Shown here: in pieces, positions 35,515-46,594 of the stretch
Layout: each line of letters starts with the position of its first letter
Position numbering within the stretch: position 1 is the stretch's first letter
Source: Spirometra erinaceieuropaei
Lineage: Eukaryota > Platyhelminthes > Cestoda > Diphyllobothriidea > Diphyllobothriidae
DNA: 64,000 bases
Direction: 5' to 3'
Assembly: GCA_902702965.1 (NCBI GenBank)
Contig: CACRXP010000067.1
Span: 1,452,359 to 1,516,358, forward strand
Position numbers and translations under genes: made by a program
The notes under the pieces: model-generated
What the model was told of the DNA's origin: nothing
Databases searched by the model: none
The model's input: the letters and a program-made list of their open reading frames with translations, nothing else

Positions 35515-35750
35515 AAGACAAGAGAGACTGTAATGACTATTTCGGGCGCATTAGCCGTCGTCAGCCAGTCATACCATACTGCGAAGTGTGGAACACCTGG
35601 GGCTTGGTCCCGCGACGTTTCTGTTAGAGGTCCAGCGCTTCTAAACACTGGGTCACATGCTCGTTTTCCTGTCGGTTGCGATCGGGAATATACAATGGTA
35701 GAGGCGCGCTCACTGATCGTGCTACGGAACTCACTCCTACCGTTGTTATT
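35515..35750 (-). mobile_element. S2 SINE, left member of second head-to-head pair
   Basis: On the minus strand it reads atcgctcact-type tail sequence near 35700-35745 and a body with gtgttccacacttcgc, tatgactggctgacgacgg and aagagagactg-type end. The body is recognisable but the tRNA head is strongly eroded. Confidence 0.6.
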
Positions 35751-35754
35751 CTGC

Positions 35755-36000
35755 GTGATATAGGCGAGTTCGAGTCCCAGGTGTTACACACTTCGGGGTT
35801 GGGTATGACTGGCTGACGACGACTACTAAGCCAGAAATGTCCATTCCAGTCTCTCTTGTCTTTGTCGAAAATACCATTTTGCATATATTATGCGCCGCGG
35901 TGCGGCTGCTGGTTGGGCTCGAGAGAGAGAGCCCGTTTGGTACAAAGGGACGAGTAAGTTCCGTAGAGACTGTCAGCGAGCGCCCTTCTACCACCATGAA
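35755..36000 (+). mobile_element. S2 SINE, right member of second pair
   Basis: Box B-like gagttcgagtcccagg is followed by cttcggggttgggtatgact, ctactaagccagaaatgtc and the tail gagttccgtagagactgtca. It lies immediately after the minus-strand member, as at 28345-28775. Confidence 0.7.
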
Positions 36001-38809
36001 AAAGGCTTTTTGCAGAAAGTGTTCAGCCGTCATTATAGATGCACAATGATTAAGGTGGTCTAAATGCTCATCCAAATCTCAATTATCTTATTTAATTCGT
36101 TATGTCACCTACTGTGCATGCATCGACAACATATTAAATTCATTCTGGTAAATTGCAATACGAATTTTTCCAGGTGTGCTGGGAAAACTTTCCCGGTCAA
36201 TATGGAAGCGCAAAGTAGTTTTGACACACCTTACAATGAGGTTAAAACCATCCCACTGCCTTTCCTCTGAGCTGTAAGCCACAATGATAGTGGAAATTAC
36301 TTCTCAGTGTCCGTCTGCTATGAGCTTGAAAAAGTTCGCATATGTTTAACCCTGGCAACATAAGTGACTGGACTATTCGTGCGTGAAGTAAATTCTTACG
36401 GCCGGTTAGATTATCAACAGATCTGACCATTGCAGACAAAAGGCCGGAGCAATGCCAGTTCCCAGATTGCTCTGGAATTGAACGAAGATTTTGGGCACAT
36501 TATCAATGTAATTTAATGTTGTCCCAATTTTGATTGGCCAGTTGAGTGGCCTTCTCTCTGCCCTGGTTTGTCTGATGCATTTGAGAAGTCCCACTGTAAA
36601 CATGGAAACACCCGGGCCTTACTACTTTTTCAGACATCCTGCAGTAGTTTGTTTTAATCTTCTCAAAGGAGGCGGCAAGGGAAAAAGTCTGGGGGATATG
36701 TTTTTTTAATAGGACACGGGAATAGGAACTCCCTCCGTACTACGGGTGTCACTTACAGGATGATTAGGACGGACTTTGATATTAGGGTCAAGGTCAGGGA
36801 TATAGTTCGGATTAGGATAGGACGCGAGAATATTGCAAGGTCATCTGTATTGTGTGGCCTTCCTATTCTCGTATCTGGCCGTTTAATCTATTTAACTTTA
36901 GCATTTTTACGTAAGGCGTTCGCAGTGGAAATAAAGCTGTGCGCGTATATGTGTATGACTAGAAAGATGGAGTTCTAGAGCCCCAGCACTCGCCGCATAA
37001 CCACAACTATGCTGATTGCGATAGCTTCTGAAGCATAGCAAGCCAGAAAACCCGACTGCCGGAAGCGAACCAGTGACTCCTACTGAGAAAACAGCCATTC
37101 GCGGAAAACATCGCTCCACGGAATGTACCTGATCGTCAAAATCACCATCAAAATTGGGGCACCGATTTGATTAGTGTTGTTACGGGCCAAAAAAGCCTCA
37201 TCATTTGCAAAGTCAATGACTTGCTTAGAGAGCCTGCTGCAGTTCATGCATCCCGAAGTACATCAGATAATAATTGGGAAACGGGAAAACATATAGGACA
37301 CTCGGTACAATTCGCGGAAGGTCGTCTACAGAAGCCTGCACCTTCGAGGTTGAAAGTCACGGTTCAGACTACTGGGCCCTTGTCGCTCTATGCTCCCATG
37401 AAAGCGGTCACTACTCCCGCATTAAGAAGATTAAGACTATCGTTCTGGACTCTTACATGAATTCGGGAGATTTTTGGGAAAACAGCGCGACAGTGCATAG
37501 GGAAATAACCGTCATGTTGTGCAACATAGGGAGGTTAATGATCACATCTTTTGACAGACCCGAGCACCATTAGGCGAATGTGCTGCAATTAGTGGGCCGT
37601 ATTATACATTGGGAAAATGCCAAATATACACAGAGGGAACCAAAAGAAGGCAGGAAAAATGCAGGTGGAGAGGTGCACGGCCGGTTTTGTTCCTTTTTCT
37701 GCTACCCCTTGCCTTGGAACTGTCACGCGCGGAAGATGAACCCCTCCATACTGGAAAGAGGTTTTTCGGGGAGAGACGCGAACTTGCGGTTTTTTCACCA
37801 TCACCCAGAACCTGGGGAGGCGTTTTAACTGCCTTGGTATCTACAAGAAAAGGCAGACTTTAGGAATAATCGAAAGTTCAGTAAGAGGGCTGAAACATTT
37901 AGAGAGCTGCCCTTGCGTTTACTATATTGATCTGCCGTACAGTCGTAAGCTTATGGACCAACTGGAGGAACAGTCATCTCTTTATAAGTTCAGTTAATTC
38001 AAGAATCAATTTTTTTTATCCCCTTTCTGATATATGCCATAACATCTCGCAAGATGTCAAGCTAATTCGTTAGTCGGATTCGAAGACTGTTGACGTATAA
38101 GCCGAATTCGCAGCAAATCATAACAAATTGTTACATGCAGATTTACAGAAATGCATTTCCAGCCCATCGTGACGATCCGGCGTAGAAAACATCGTTTTTG
38201 AGCAGGATCGTTGTGGCAGTTCGACCGCTGCAAGCAAGCGATGTGCTCCGGAAAACTGTGCAGCATCTACAGCACTGTTTTTTTCCCTCACGCACTATTC
38301 TTCGATGGCAAGACAATGTTAAGGTGAACGCAGGTGGATTTGGGAGCAGTAATTGCTACGCGGTCTACGCGGGCCAAGCACGACTTTGTCCCCGTGAAAT
38401 GTACCGGGGGTTCTGATCTCGCGTCCACGATGATGGTACAGAGGCCGCATTAAAAGTGAACCATTGAGCCTGACTGTCAGTACTTGAGCCGGGCATAGCA
38501 TGCGTGTAGGGTCTCCCCAATAATGTCGCAATAATAAGCGCATAAGAATAGATGTGCTTCAGCCCCAATTTTCTCTTGTCATGGAAGGCGGAGTGAAGTT
38601 TGACATACGTCGGGACCAGGCAATGAGCGGTGGTAGAAGGTCGAGGAGACAGGCGTTTGTCACGGGGGAAGGGGCTGGGGAACCGGTTGAGCCGTTGGGC
38701 ACATAGTAGGATCTTCAACGCGATGAGATCTGGACCACCTATATTCGTGATTGCCGCGTCTCCGATGATCGATTTGAGCTGTCGAGGAGACTTTGTGTGT
38801 GTGCGTGTG
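36001..38809. other. Intergenic, no recognised gene
   Basis: Short open frames on both strands (for example 37274-37573) show no motifs. A TTAGG-like tract at about 36760-36840 resembles the end of 23027-23215. Confidence 0.35.
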
Positions 38810-39275
38810 TGTGTGTCCTCTAAACGGGCCACGTGTTAGATGCGCTGGACCAACACGGGGCCACATCGTACTCTGGCAGGTGCTATCTGCGCGCAATAAC
38901 AAATGCCAACATTTGCGGGGTGCGCTGGCGGACCCTGTTGTCTGTACTCGCCGCACAACTGGACCACTGCCATCACCCCATTGTTTTGTGGTCAAAATCA
39001 TGGTCATTTGTGTGTGGACCAGGGGGTGTGGAGTGGAGCGCCAAGGCGAGGATCCGTCCGAGCCATCCACCTGCGGCCTCCCTCGTCTCCGGTCTTCTTG
39101 ACTCTGTCTTGACACCGGACTCAGGCGGGAGAGGAGGAGAGAGTGTAGGTAGATGCTACGCAAGTTTACTGGCACTATAAACCCCTGCGTAAGTCACCAT
39201 CCCTGCTCCCACAATGCAGTCTGTGGGGCACACGGTGGACATCATCGAAATCGACGGTCGAACTGTCGTGTGTGT
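38810..39275 (+). mobile_element. Family D, full-length copy
   Basis: ctaaacgggccacgtgttag, caacacggggccacatcg, ggagcgccaaggcgaggatc, gtcttgacaccggactcagg and cacacggtggacatcatcg follow in the standard order. (TG)n tracts lie at both ends (38793-38815 and 39268-39283). Confidence 0.75.
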
Positions 39276-39283
39276 GTGTGTGT

Positions 39284-40084
39284 GGACAATTGTCATTGCT
39301 GTAGAAAATCCCAGTCAGTGTGTATTATGAGCCACCTTACAGACCTGTATAAAACTGACTCACCTGCACAAACTCGCGTTTGCAGCAAGCTCACTCGCAT
39401 ATCTAATCAAGATTTCCTCTCGATTATAGGTGCATCCTGTTTGGCGACCCTGACTTGTTTTCCTATTGAATTGTCGGTTTGATAAATTTTCACTAAAGTC
39501 ACTGCAGTCATATAAGAGGATACAGAGCTTATGACATCAGTAAATTCATCACGTTTCGCTACCTTGGACACATTCAAAACTGAATGCTTTTTGAGTCAGC
39601 AGAAGCCTTGTTTTTTCAGTTCATAACCTTACAAAGGACCGGAATGGCGATTTGCTCGTAACTGATGCTGGCCGAAGTGGAATGCTCAGTTTATCTGTAA
39701 TTTGCAATGTGTCCAATTGGAGATGACATGCATGAAGGGGTAACCAGTTACCCCGTATACCAGTGAAATTATGATGAAGTGGCGGAGACCATGGACAAAG
39801 AAAATCTGGTTCACAAGACGCAGTCGATCCCAATAATGACTCAATGACTTCTCTGGTTAGACTCTTTCCATGCCTTATCCCCTCGTCCGAGATAGCTGAC
39901 CTTCGCCCCAACCTGCAGTCTCTCTTCCACCTCCATTCCCCCATAATTCCTGATGTCGCATACGTTTAGCTTTCATTCTCCACTTTTTTCCTTTCCTTCT
40001 TTTTCTTCTCCTCATCACGATCCTTCTCTCGAGACGGTGTAGCGCATCCCGTGCCAAAATTGTTATTGTAACTACACAGGTCAG
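39284..40084. other. Intergenic, nothing recognised
   Basis: Pyrimidine-rich around 39985-40030; otherwise no feature. Confidence 0.35.
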
Positions 40085-40475
40085 ACTGGATGCATGTTCA
40101 GATCGCACATGAGCTGATTGTGCGAAGAGGCGACGAATATCAACAAGCGACCGCCCACACCTACGAAATGGGTCATGAGTTTAACTTCGCAGCCACCAAA
40201 ATAATCGCCTGGGCCATAAACAAAACAGACCGAGAATCGATTGGGCTTGGGCCTCGGATGAGAACTCAATCGATTAATTTATCGATCTGGCCCTGGCGTA
40301 CAGTGCCCTTCGCGGTCATCTCCAGTCCCACGCCATCGATCGATGATTGCCCAGTACGCCCTATAATTGTCTGTCGTCCTGTTATTGCTACCATCTCCGA
40401 CGATGGTCATGTACAATAGTTCGAGTGCTCGGAACAATAAATAGATTGTTCCGGTGCTCGACCAGTTTTTTCTTT
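40085..40475 (+). pseudogene. PLE remnant: distal GIY-YIG part and 3' end
   Basis: The frame from 40090 reads RRGDEYQQATAHTYEMGHEF, then FAATKIIAWAINKTDRES and QSINLSI. These match the nuclease region after the first helix in the 3477 copy (NDASSQVAAHSTGSGHTFKF, ILARGDNRVSRE, QSINKCNDL), including the RE pair and SIN motif. Downstream, ctccgacgatggtcatg, gttcgagtgc and ggaacaataaat look like an eroded hammerhead segment and poly(A) signal. The N-terminal half of the domain is missing. It is dead. Confidence 0.6.
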
Positions 40476-41124
40476 ACTTCTTCACTTTATACAGAACATG
40501 TTAGTAGGTAGTAGTTATCAAGCTGACATATTACAACTTTGACCATGTCAACTTATATTCGAAGAATTTCCTACGTCAATAGCTATCCAAAACCAAGTTT
40601 GTACATTCATGCATGTTTTTATGCCAAAGGAGGGTAGTCTAGACTTGAGCGCTTTATCGAAAAAGACCCGCCACACTTGAAAATTTAATTTTTTTGCAGA
40701 GTATTTTCTGGCATTTCAAGGACACCCCCGGAATTAGCGGACTCCAACATAGCCAATAACTACATACAACACTTACCGTAAAAAACGTTCTCTTGCTTCA
40801 CAGAAAGTGGTATGCTTACGGCTGAATCTGCCAATCTATTCGAATTCGTTAGTCGCTGAACGTCTTCTCAGCATGTGACTTTAAGATAACATTTGTTTTT
40901 GCAACGTCCCTATAAGCAAAATCAAACGAAGTCCTTTTTTGTTTTCACCAAGCGCATCTCGAACAATAAAAGGCGACAAGATTACATCCCGGTCTCGTCT
41001 AACATTTGTGAACTCGTTAAACAAACATTTCGCACCTAACAATGTGGGATGTTTTGCAAAACATTCATTCTTGGAAGAAATTTACTTTAATGGGACAGAA
41101 TGTTATTATTGATAAACATAAGGT
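40476..41124. other. Intergenic, nothing recognised
   Basis: No supported gene, repeat or RNA. Confidence 0.35.
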
Positions 41125-41325
41125 TACTGGAATGGCCATTTCTGAATTATAAGCCAGTCAGCCAGTCACACCCAACTCCAGAGAAATGGTCATTTTCGGT
41201 CTTTGTCGGTAATAACATTCTACCTATATCATGCACCACTATGCGGCTGCTGATTGGTCTCAAGAGAGAGCCCCTAAGGCACAACAGGACGAATGAGTTT
41301 CGTAAAAACGATCGGTGAGCGCTTC
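41125..41325 (+). mobile_element. S2 SINE body and tail
   Basis: ggaatggccatttctgaatt, atgcaccactatgcggctgc, aggcacaacaggacgaatga and aacgatcggtgagcgc are S2 modules. The tRNA-like head is missing. Confidence 0.65.
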
Positions 41326-41394
41326 TTAAAATCGATGCAAAGCTAGCATTTTTACGTATTATTGTGATTAATAAATGTTTTGGCAGCTTTTGAA

Positions 41395-41670
41395 TAATTC
41401 ATATTGACCCAAATCTGAAAAACGGCGCCGCGGTGGGATCGGAACCCACGACAGCAAGGGGAAGTCTATGATACAACCAACGTTTTAGCCACCTGAGCTA
41501 CAAGGCCCCACCGAGAGTCGTGAGTTTAATCACATTTGGGTCAAGTTACCCGCCCAACCTACTGCGACGTCTGGAATCCACCAAATCTGATACGGTAGGC
41601 TGACTGCCCAAGCAGAATTTCTCAAGCAATCCATCTCGAATCCACCAGATGCCTACCAAGCTCGGCCAGC
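41395..41670 (-). mobile_element. tRNA-derived SINE (S1) with inverted 14-mers around the pseudo-tRNA
   Basis: On the minus strand the tRNA-like head has box A tagctcaggtgg and a shifted box B gggttccgatccc. It is framed by tgacccaaatctga (41404-41417, plus strand) and tcacatttgggtca (41530-41543). Body sequence continues to about 41670 with tggaatccaccaaatctgat. The acceptor stem is not complementary, so this is not a tRNA gene. Confidence 0.75.
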
Positions 41671-42282
41671 TTAGAAGCCACGACAACCAAAATCGAAAAA
41701 TGAAGTATTATAACTGTTTTGTCACAATTACTCAGTTGTCTGGCGTATTCAGAATTTCCGCTTCTCCAAACATTATAATGTTAGTTTTAATGTTTCTTTT
41801 GTGTTTTAATTTTATCTAATGTCATGCATAATCAACTGAGAGGGCAAGTATAGGATGTAGGACCACAGCTAACTTGAGCAAGCGCGTGGACCGTATCCTA
41901 CGCTGAAAGGTGGTAGAGAGGGTTTTACGGGTGGGGCTACACACAAAACGGAAAGCAAAAGGACACAAAATGGATAAATTTCTGCCGAAAGTCTTATCGT
42001 ACCCTGTTATTTGGCAAAGTAAGCGCGATAAGTGAAAAATAAACAAAAGGTAATCTTCAAAAAATAACGGACTTTGAATAAAGCGCCGCTGGGAAGTTTA
42101 CATTATTTAGGAAGGGAAGAAAATTTCAAACCATGAGAACGGTGAACAAAAAGCGACTTTTACAGTCGCACTGAATTTTAGGGGATATTTTTGGAGTTGC
42201 CATCTACGTGGGGGGTCCTACACCCTATCCTTGCCGAGGTAGTTTTGGCCGATATATTTGTGCTAGCTAAGAAATGTTCATT
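41671..42282. other. Intergenic, nothing recognised
   Basis: No supported gene, repeat or RNA. Confidence 0.35.
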
Positions 42283-42375
42283 AAAGGCAATTACAGATAC
42301 AAGCGAAAATGCGAGTTCCAGGAAGTAGTTGATCAGAAGAAGAAGCGATCGCTGGAACAATGGCTTTATTCGCCT

Positions 42376-42409
42376 GACGTTTCGGATTCTCTCTTGAATC
42401 CATCATCAG
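42376..42409 (-). ncRNA. Hammerhead-ribozyme-like core (left twin)
   Basis: On the minus strand: CTGATGA, a T, GGATTC, a short purine loop, GAATCC, GAAA and CGTC. All conserved core boxes are present. The first stem II position is T opposite no partner, as in the other copies here. Confidence 0.6.
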
Positions 42410-42514
42410 AGACAGTTGCAGAAAAGGATGGCTAGTGTACAGGAAGTCGCAGTATTTATAGGATGCGGTCGCCATGCTACCGCATACCTACAGCAATTAA
42501 CCGTGCTCCCTTCA

Positions 42515-42922
42515 TCAAGGGTTGTTGCCCGCTGGTGCGCTAATGGCTTGATGGCCGGCATGCAAGTTGTTAGTTGCTGACATCTCATCACCCGTGTTGG
42601 ATGCTGGCGTGATGATTGCTCGGCCATCTGGCTCACGTGCTTGCGCGCTGCTCGAGTGGTCAATTGCTTTGGCCAGTCTATGCCTCAGGACAGAATATGG
42701 AGTGGGGATGTCGTTGCACTTGTTGATAGACTGAGGTCCCGTGAACCATGATTCAAGCAACTCGCGGCTCACGCGATTATCCCCTCTCGCGAGAATTTCG
42801 GCCTCATCGAACTTGAATGTGTGGCCGGGTCTCGTCGAATGGGCCGCGACCTGGGAGTTGGCGTCATTTCTCCGTACAGCTGCCACGTGTTCGGCGATTC
42901 GCGTCCGGAGCAGTCTTCCGTG
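42515..42922 (-). pseudogene. GIY-YIG C-terminal part of the PLE
   Basis: The minus-strand frame enters at about 42922 with GRLLRTRIAEHVAAVRRND and continues VAAHSTRPGHTFKFDE, ILARGDNRVSRELLESWF, QSINKCNDIPTPYSV to a stop after AGNNP. It retains the helix with R and H, the Glu-bearing RELLESW and the SIN motif. It lacks the GIY and YIG strands and all of the reverse transcriptase, so it is inactive. The protein is close to the 3477-4508 copy and extends the same way at the C terminus, which identifies them as one family. The frame has no internal stop, consistent with a young insertion. Confidence 0.85.
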
Positions 42923-43028
42923 ATGAAGGGAGCACGGTTAATTGCTGTAGGTATGCGGTAGCATGGCGACCGCATCCTATAAATACTGCGACTTCCTGTA
43001 CACTAGCCATCCTTTTCTGCAACTGTCT

Positions 43029-43062
43029 CTGATGATGGATTCAAGAGAGAATCCGAAACGTC
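43029..43062 (+). ncRNA. Hammerhead-ribozyme-like core (right twin)
   Basis: Identical to the left twin but on the plus strand: CTGATGA, GGATTC/GAATCC arms, GAAA, CGTC. An aataaa signal follows at 43069-43074. Hammerheads in Penelope-like elements are known; whether this one cleaves is not shown by sequence. Confidence 0.6.
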
Positions 43063-43339
43063 AGGCGAATAAAGCCATTGTTCCAGCGATCGCTTCTTCT
43101 TCTGATCAAAGGCAATTACATTTCATCCTTCCCAGTAATATGGAGAATATCTGGTTTTAACCATATAGGAATTGCAGAGCTTGTAGTCTAGAAACCTTAA
43201 GCGCGTATGGGATGCAAAATTATTAGAGAATTAGAAAAACCTGAAAAAATGGGCACATATTTTAAAGAACCCGTAAGTTGCTACACAAAGGACAAAAAAG
43301 GGATATGGAAGAGAATATGCGCATCTCTAGAACGATCAC

Positions 43340-43430
43340 TAGAGCGATGACTTTATTGGTCTAGGATTTCGAACTCCTGTTCGACTTTGAAAGCTACCGT
43401 CCCAGTGATCGTGCCTTTGTCTTCTTTTTT
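43340..43430. mobile_element. Minimal twin PLE termini
   Basis: The minus-strand segment (43340-43385: acgatcactagagc, ctttattgg, tttcgaactcc inverted) abuts a plus-strand segment (43386-43430: ctttgaaagctaccgtcc, cagtgatcgtgcctttgtc). Only the outermost 40-50 bp of each PLE end remain. Confidence 0.55.
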
Positions 43431-43990
43431 GAAAAGACATTTTCGTATGCTTTACTTAAGACATGCATGCATTCTTATGGGCGCATCCTCCTCCTCCTCC
43501 ACCAGTCTCTGGACATTTTTGCAGCTTTATAAGTAGAAATTTTCGAAGGAGGATAAATTTCTGTTTTTCAGAAAGTACTTCGTTTATTCACATCCAGTGT
43601 CACCTGAATTCCGCACGTCAAAAAATCAATTCTCGAGCTGGTGAAGGTTGTTTTGGTAAATATTTCCCGTTTAGGTTAATCACGTCTAGTAAATAAACAG
43701 GCAGTAAAATACAGATGCAACCTAGGAAAAGTATTAACACAGGGCGTTTTCTAAATATAAGGTAACAGTGAGTTCGCCGAAACTTGCAAACTTTTCCTGG
43801 TGCATGAAAATACTCATGATTTAGCTCATTTTCTTGCCCTTTCTTCTGCCCACTCTGTGGCAGATTGCATCTTATTCGTGTTTTCTTCTCTTTGGAATGG
43901 TACTGTCTGATTAGGTTAACCTTTTAATTGGGAATCTTGTTTTTCAAACCGGCGTATTACCCGTTGATGATAAAAGTCCTTCATTGATAT
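43431..43990. other. Intergenic, nothing recognised
   Basis: A short (CTC)n tract lies at 43487-43500. 43575-43650 resembles 29105-29180. No gene. Confidence 0.35.
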
Positions 43991-44270
43991 TTTGGCAGAT
44001 TTTGAATAATTCATATTGACCCAAATGTGAAAAACTAGGCGCCTCGGTGGGATTCGAACCCACGCAGTCAGGGGAAGGCTTTAGTACAGCCAACGCTTTA
44101 ACCACTTGAGCTACAAGGTCCCGCCGGACGACGCAAGTTTAATCACATTTGGGTCAAGTTACCCGCCCAACCGACTGCAACGTCTGAAATCCATCAAATC
44201 TAATACAGTAAAATGACTGCCCAAGCAGAATTTCCTAATTAAGTCACCTGGAATCCACCATATGACTGCC
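43991..44270 (-). mobile_element. tRNA-derived SINE (S1), best preserved copy
   Basis: On the minus strand box A is tagctcaagtgg and box B is a canonical ggttcgaatcc. The T arm gtgggttcgaatcccac pairs perfectly. The D arm pairs partly, 5 of 7 acceptor positions can pair or wobble, and a long stretch between anticodon-like and T arms recalls a class II tRNA (Ser/Leu). TGACCCAAATGTGA at 44017-44030 and its inverse at 44143-44156 enclose this head. Body sequence follows to about 44270. Confidence 0.8.
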
Positions 44271-44284
44271 ATACTCACGTAATT

Positions 44285-44527
44285 CATAGATGTTTCGGCA
44301 GATTTTGAATAATTCATTTTGATGCATCTGTAACTGTAGGTTAGGAGGGTAACTTGACCAAAAGGTGATTAAACTCGCGTCGTCCGGCGGGGCCTCGCAG
44401 CTCAAGTGGTTACAGCGTTGGCTGTGCCAAAGCCTTCCCCTTACTTCACGCATTCCAATTCCACCGAGGCGTCGAGTTTTTCCCACTTGAGACAATATGA
44501 ATTACTCCAAAATCTGCCAAACATCTA
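44285..44527 (+). mobile_element. tRNA-derived SINE (S1), opposite-strand neighbour
   Basis: gacgacgc-like gtcgtccggcggggcc, cagctcaagtggttacagcg and tgtgccaaagccttcccctt match the head of the previous copy on the other strand. The box B is eroded (cattccaattccacc). It ends with gaattactccaaaatctgcc. Together with 43991-44270 it forms an inverted pair. Confidence 0.75.
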
Positions 44528-44619
44528 TGGACTGCAATTTTTCAACACGTCCGAAGGGACCGGTATCCTGGCGTGGATGACAGCTTGAAATTAAGCTGTA
44601 GGCCATCTAATACTACAAG

Positions 44620-44705
44620 ACTATCCAAGTTATTCTTTCTAACCAAAATAGCATTTCAGAATTTCAATTACTGTTTTAATGAGTAACGTCACCTATTGTA
44701 GGTGG
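44620..44705 (-). repeat. Tip of a family A arm
   Basis: ccaaaatagcatttcagaat, tttcaattactg and gtaacgtcacctattgta recall the outer 80 bp of a family A arm. The rest is lost. Confidence 0.45.
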
Positions 44706-45329
44706 TATAGTCCCGGGTAACGCCCGGCTATCTAGGCAGTTAGCAAATTTCCAAGCCACAATTTCAAGCACGTTGTGGTAAATGAAGTGTCAGCAAGATT
44801 TTCCCAAAGTGCCATTAAAGCAAGAGTCGTCACTTACCATTATTTTTGGCCATTTTGCTTTGACTGGGCAAATGTTTCCGTGCACCAACCTGTGTAATCA
44901 GAAGCAATTCTTTTAAAGACGGATAAGGAATTCAAGTACGCAACTAATAAACTACTATGAAAAATTCCGCTGGTTTGTTAGTAGCCAGTCAGATGTCCAA
45001 AATGATATATTTTTATATCGAGATGTTTGTTGTTTCTTTCTAAATGAAGCAAAACAAGATCGTGTTTGCGGTGAGCAAAATCTAAGTTGTATGATTCCGC
45101 GTTAGTCGACTAAAATCAATGAATTTTAGCCAATTAGCCGACAAGGTGTAATTGAGATCTACAAGAGAGTTATGGGGCAGTGGGAACATTCACTGTGAAA
45201 TGTTATCGTTTAAATTGACGATTTGAACAACATGAAAGTTCGAGCAACGCTAGCAACGCTGTCCACCACTTGCTTCCCATTGTGCTGGACGTGAGAACGG
45301 TGATTTATGCATAAATTAGTCTATTATGA
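44706..45329. other. Intergenic, nothing recognised
   Basis: AT-rich, no gene. Confidence 0.35.
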
Positions 45330-46210
45330 TGGTAGACTTGCGCCGCATCTACCGCACTCACCCAGCTGGGCACGGTATCACTGACAAGGTAAGAAGGTCG
45401 GTGGCGGAATTGGGCGCAGATGGCTAACAGGGTTTAACAACTTGCCTGCACCTACCAAGCACGCCTGGCCCCGGCAGGATGTGCTTGAATTTCACGCGAC
45501 CAGAAAAGTGTGGCGACTGCAATCCCAACTACTGCGACCTGATTCTCCGTCCGTCGGTTAACAGCCTTCTAAGCCACGGCTTTTAGCACACCGTCAGATT
45601 ATTTAAATTGTGGAATGTACGTTGACAGTGCCGATATCACCATCTCCTACGTCCCTCAAGAACCAGTAGATTGTTCAAGCTGATCAGTCATTTGATGCGG
45701 GGAGTAAGCCTATTGGCGGACAGGGCTTGACATCCCGTCTACTCTCGCCAGAAAAACGAGCCGAAGGGGCAGGAGCGGCCACCCATATCTCACATGTGTG
45801 AGAGTTTCACATCGAGAAGGTGTCATTTCAGTCTGACTCGCCGTTCCGAGAGGAGCAAGATATCCCATTAGTTAACGGTTTTCCAAGCCACATCTTTTAA
45901 CGTACAGTGATAAATCCAAAGGAGTCTGATTATTCATGCTGAGAAATACTCGCTGAGTGCCACGAAGACGCAGTCTCAGAGTCGAATTCCCTCCCTTTTT
46001 CCTCTTTCAGACTTACGTCCACTGTCCGAGCTGGTCAGTCTTTTGATGCGGAGGTTCAGCTCGTCTGCGCATACCCACTTTCTCTTCGGCCCCAGCACGG
46101 CAAGAAACGGGGCCCGGGGGGGAGGCGGCTCGAATCTTATATTGATGAGAGTGCCATAGAGGCATCGTTAAGGAGGAGCTGTTAAGTCCGACTCCCCAGT
46201 CCACCGGTCA
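45330..46210. repeat. Patch of GC-rich repeat families D and E
   Basis: gtagacttgcgccgcatcta (45343) is the family D inner block. gcccatatctcacatgtgtg-type and cggctcgaatcttatattga stretches at 45775-45840 and 46120-46200 are family E, also at 18935. gttttccaagccacatcttt is shared with 32215 and 54310. No conserved ORF. Confidence 0.5.
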
Positions 46211-46594
46211 GCCACTTCACACAACTACACAGGGACTAAGTGTGAAGCCTAAGTTATCAAGTCAGTTTACACTTTTTGAAAGAATCCGGTGGCCTAAATT
46301 TAGGGTACTTCCCGTGGCATGTAAAGCGGGAACCTCGATTTTACCATTTGCCTTCAAATTATTGCCCAAAGGACCCCACCCAGGGGGGAGGGAGAAAGAA
46401 GTCGTCTATCGCGAGTTAAGTATAATATGTTTGTAGAAGATGCAACGAAACCAGAGACTGATAGGCGTTTTGGTAGATTTGAATATTCCTTTGACTCATT
46501 CGTGAAAAACTCGGCGGCTTTGGGGTTATTCGGACACACAACAGCAGGGGCAAGACTTGGGTTTACAGCCTTACCGCCGGATACAGGAAGCCCC

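Larger units (their letters stand above)
42283..43120. mobile_element. Head-to-head PLE with 13-bp target-site duplication
   Basis: AAAGGCAATTACA stands at 42283-42295 and again at 43108-43120. Between them, a 5'-truncated PLE on the minus strand (42922 down to 42296) meets a 3'-end fragment on the plus strand (42923-43107). The two 3' ends are almost identical inverted repeats of about 185 bp, pointing outward. The very close match between the arms suggests a recent event. Inverted twin ends are known for Penelope elements. Confidence 0.9.

Noticed and set aside
38365..39175. 155- and 171-codon minus-strand open frames
   Set aside because: They overlap each other and a family D copy, and include a Thr-His run from the (TG)n tract.
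41428..41512. Possible tRNA genes at the S1 and S2 heads (also 44040-44125, 28501-28570)
   Set aside because: Box A and box B are present but acceptor stems do not pair and several copies have broken T loops. They are SINE heads, not tRNAs.
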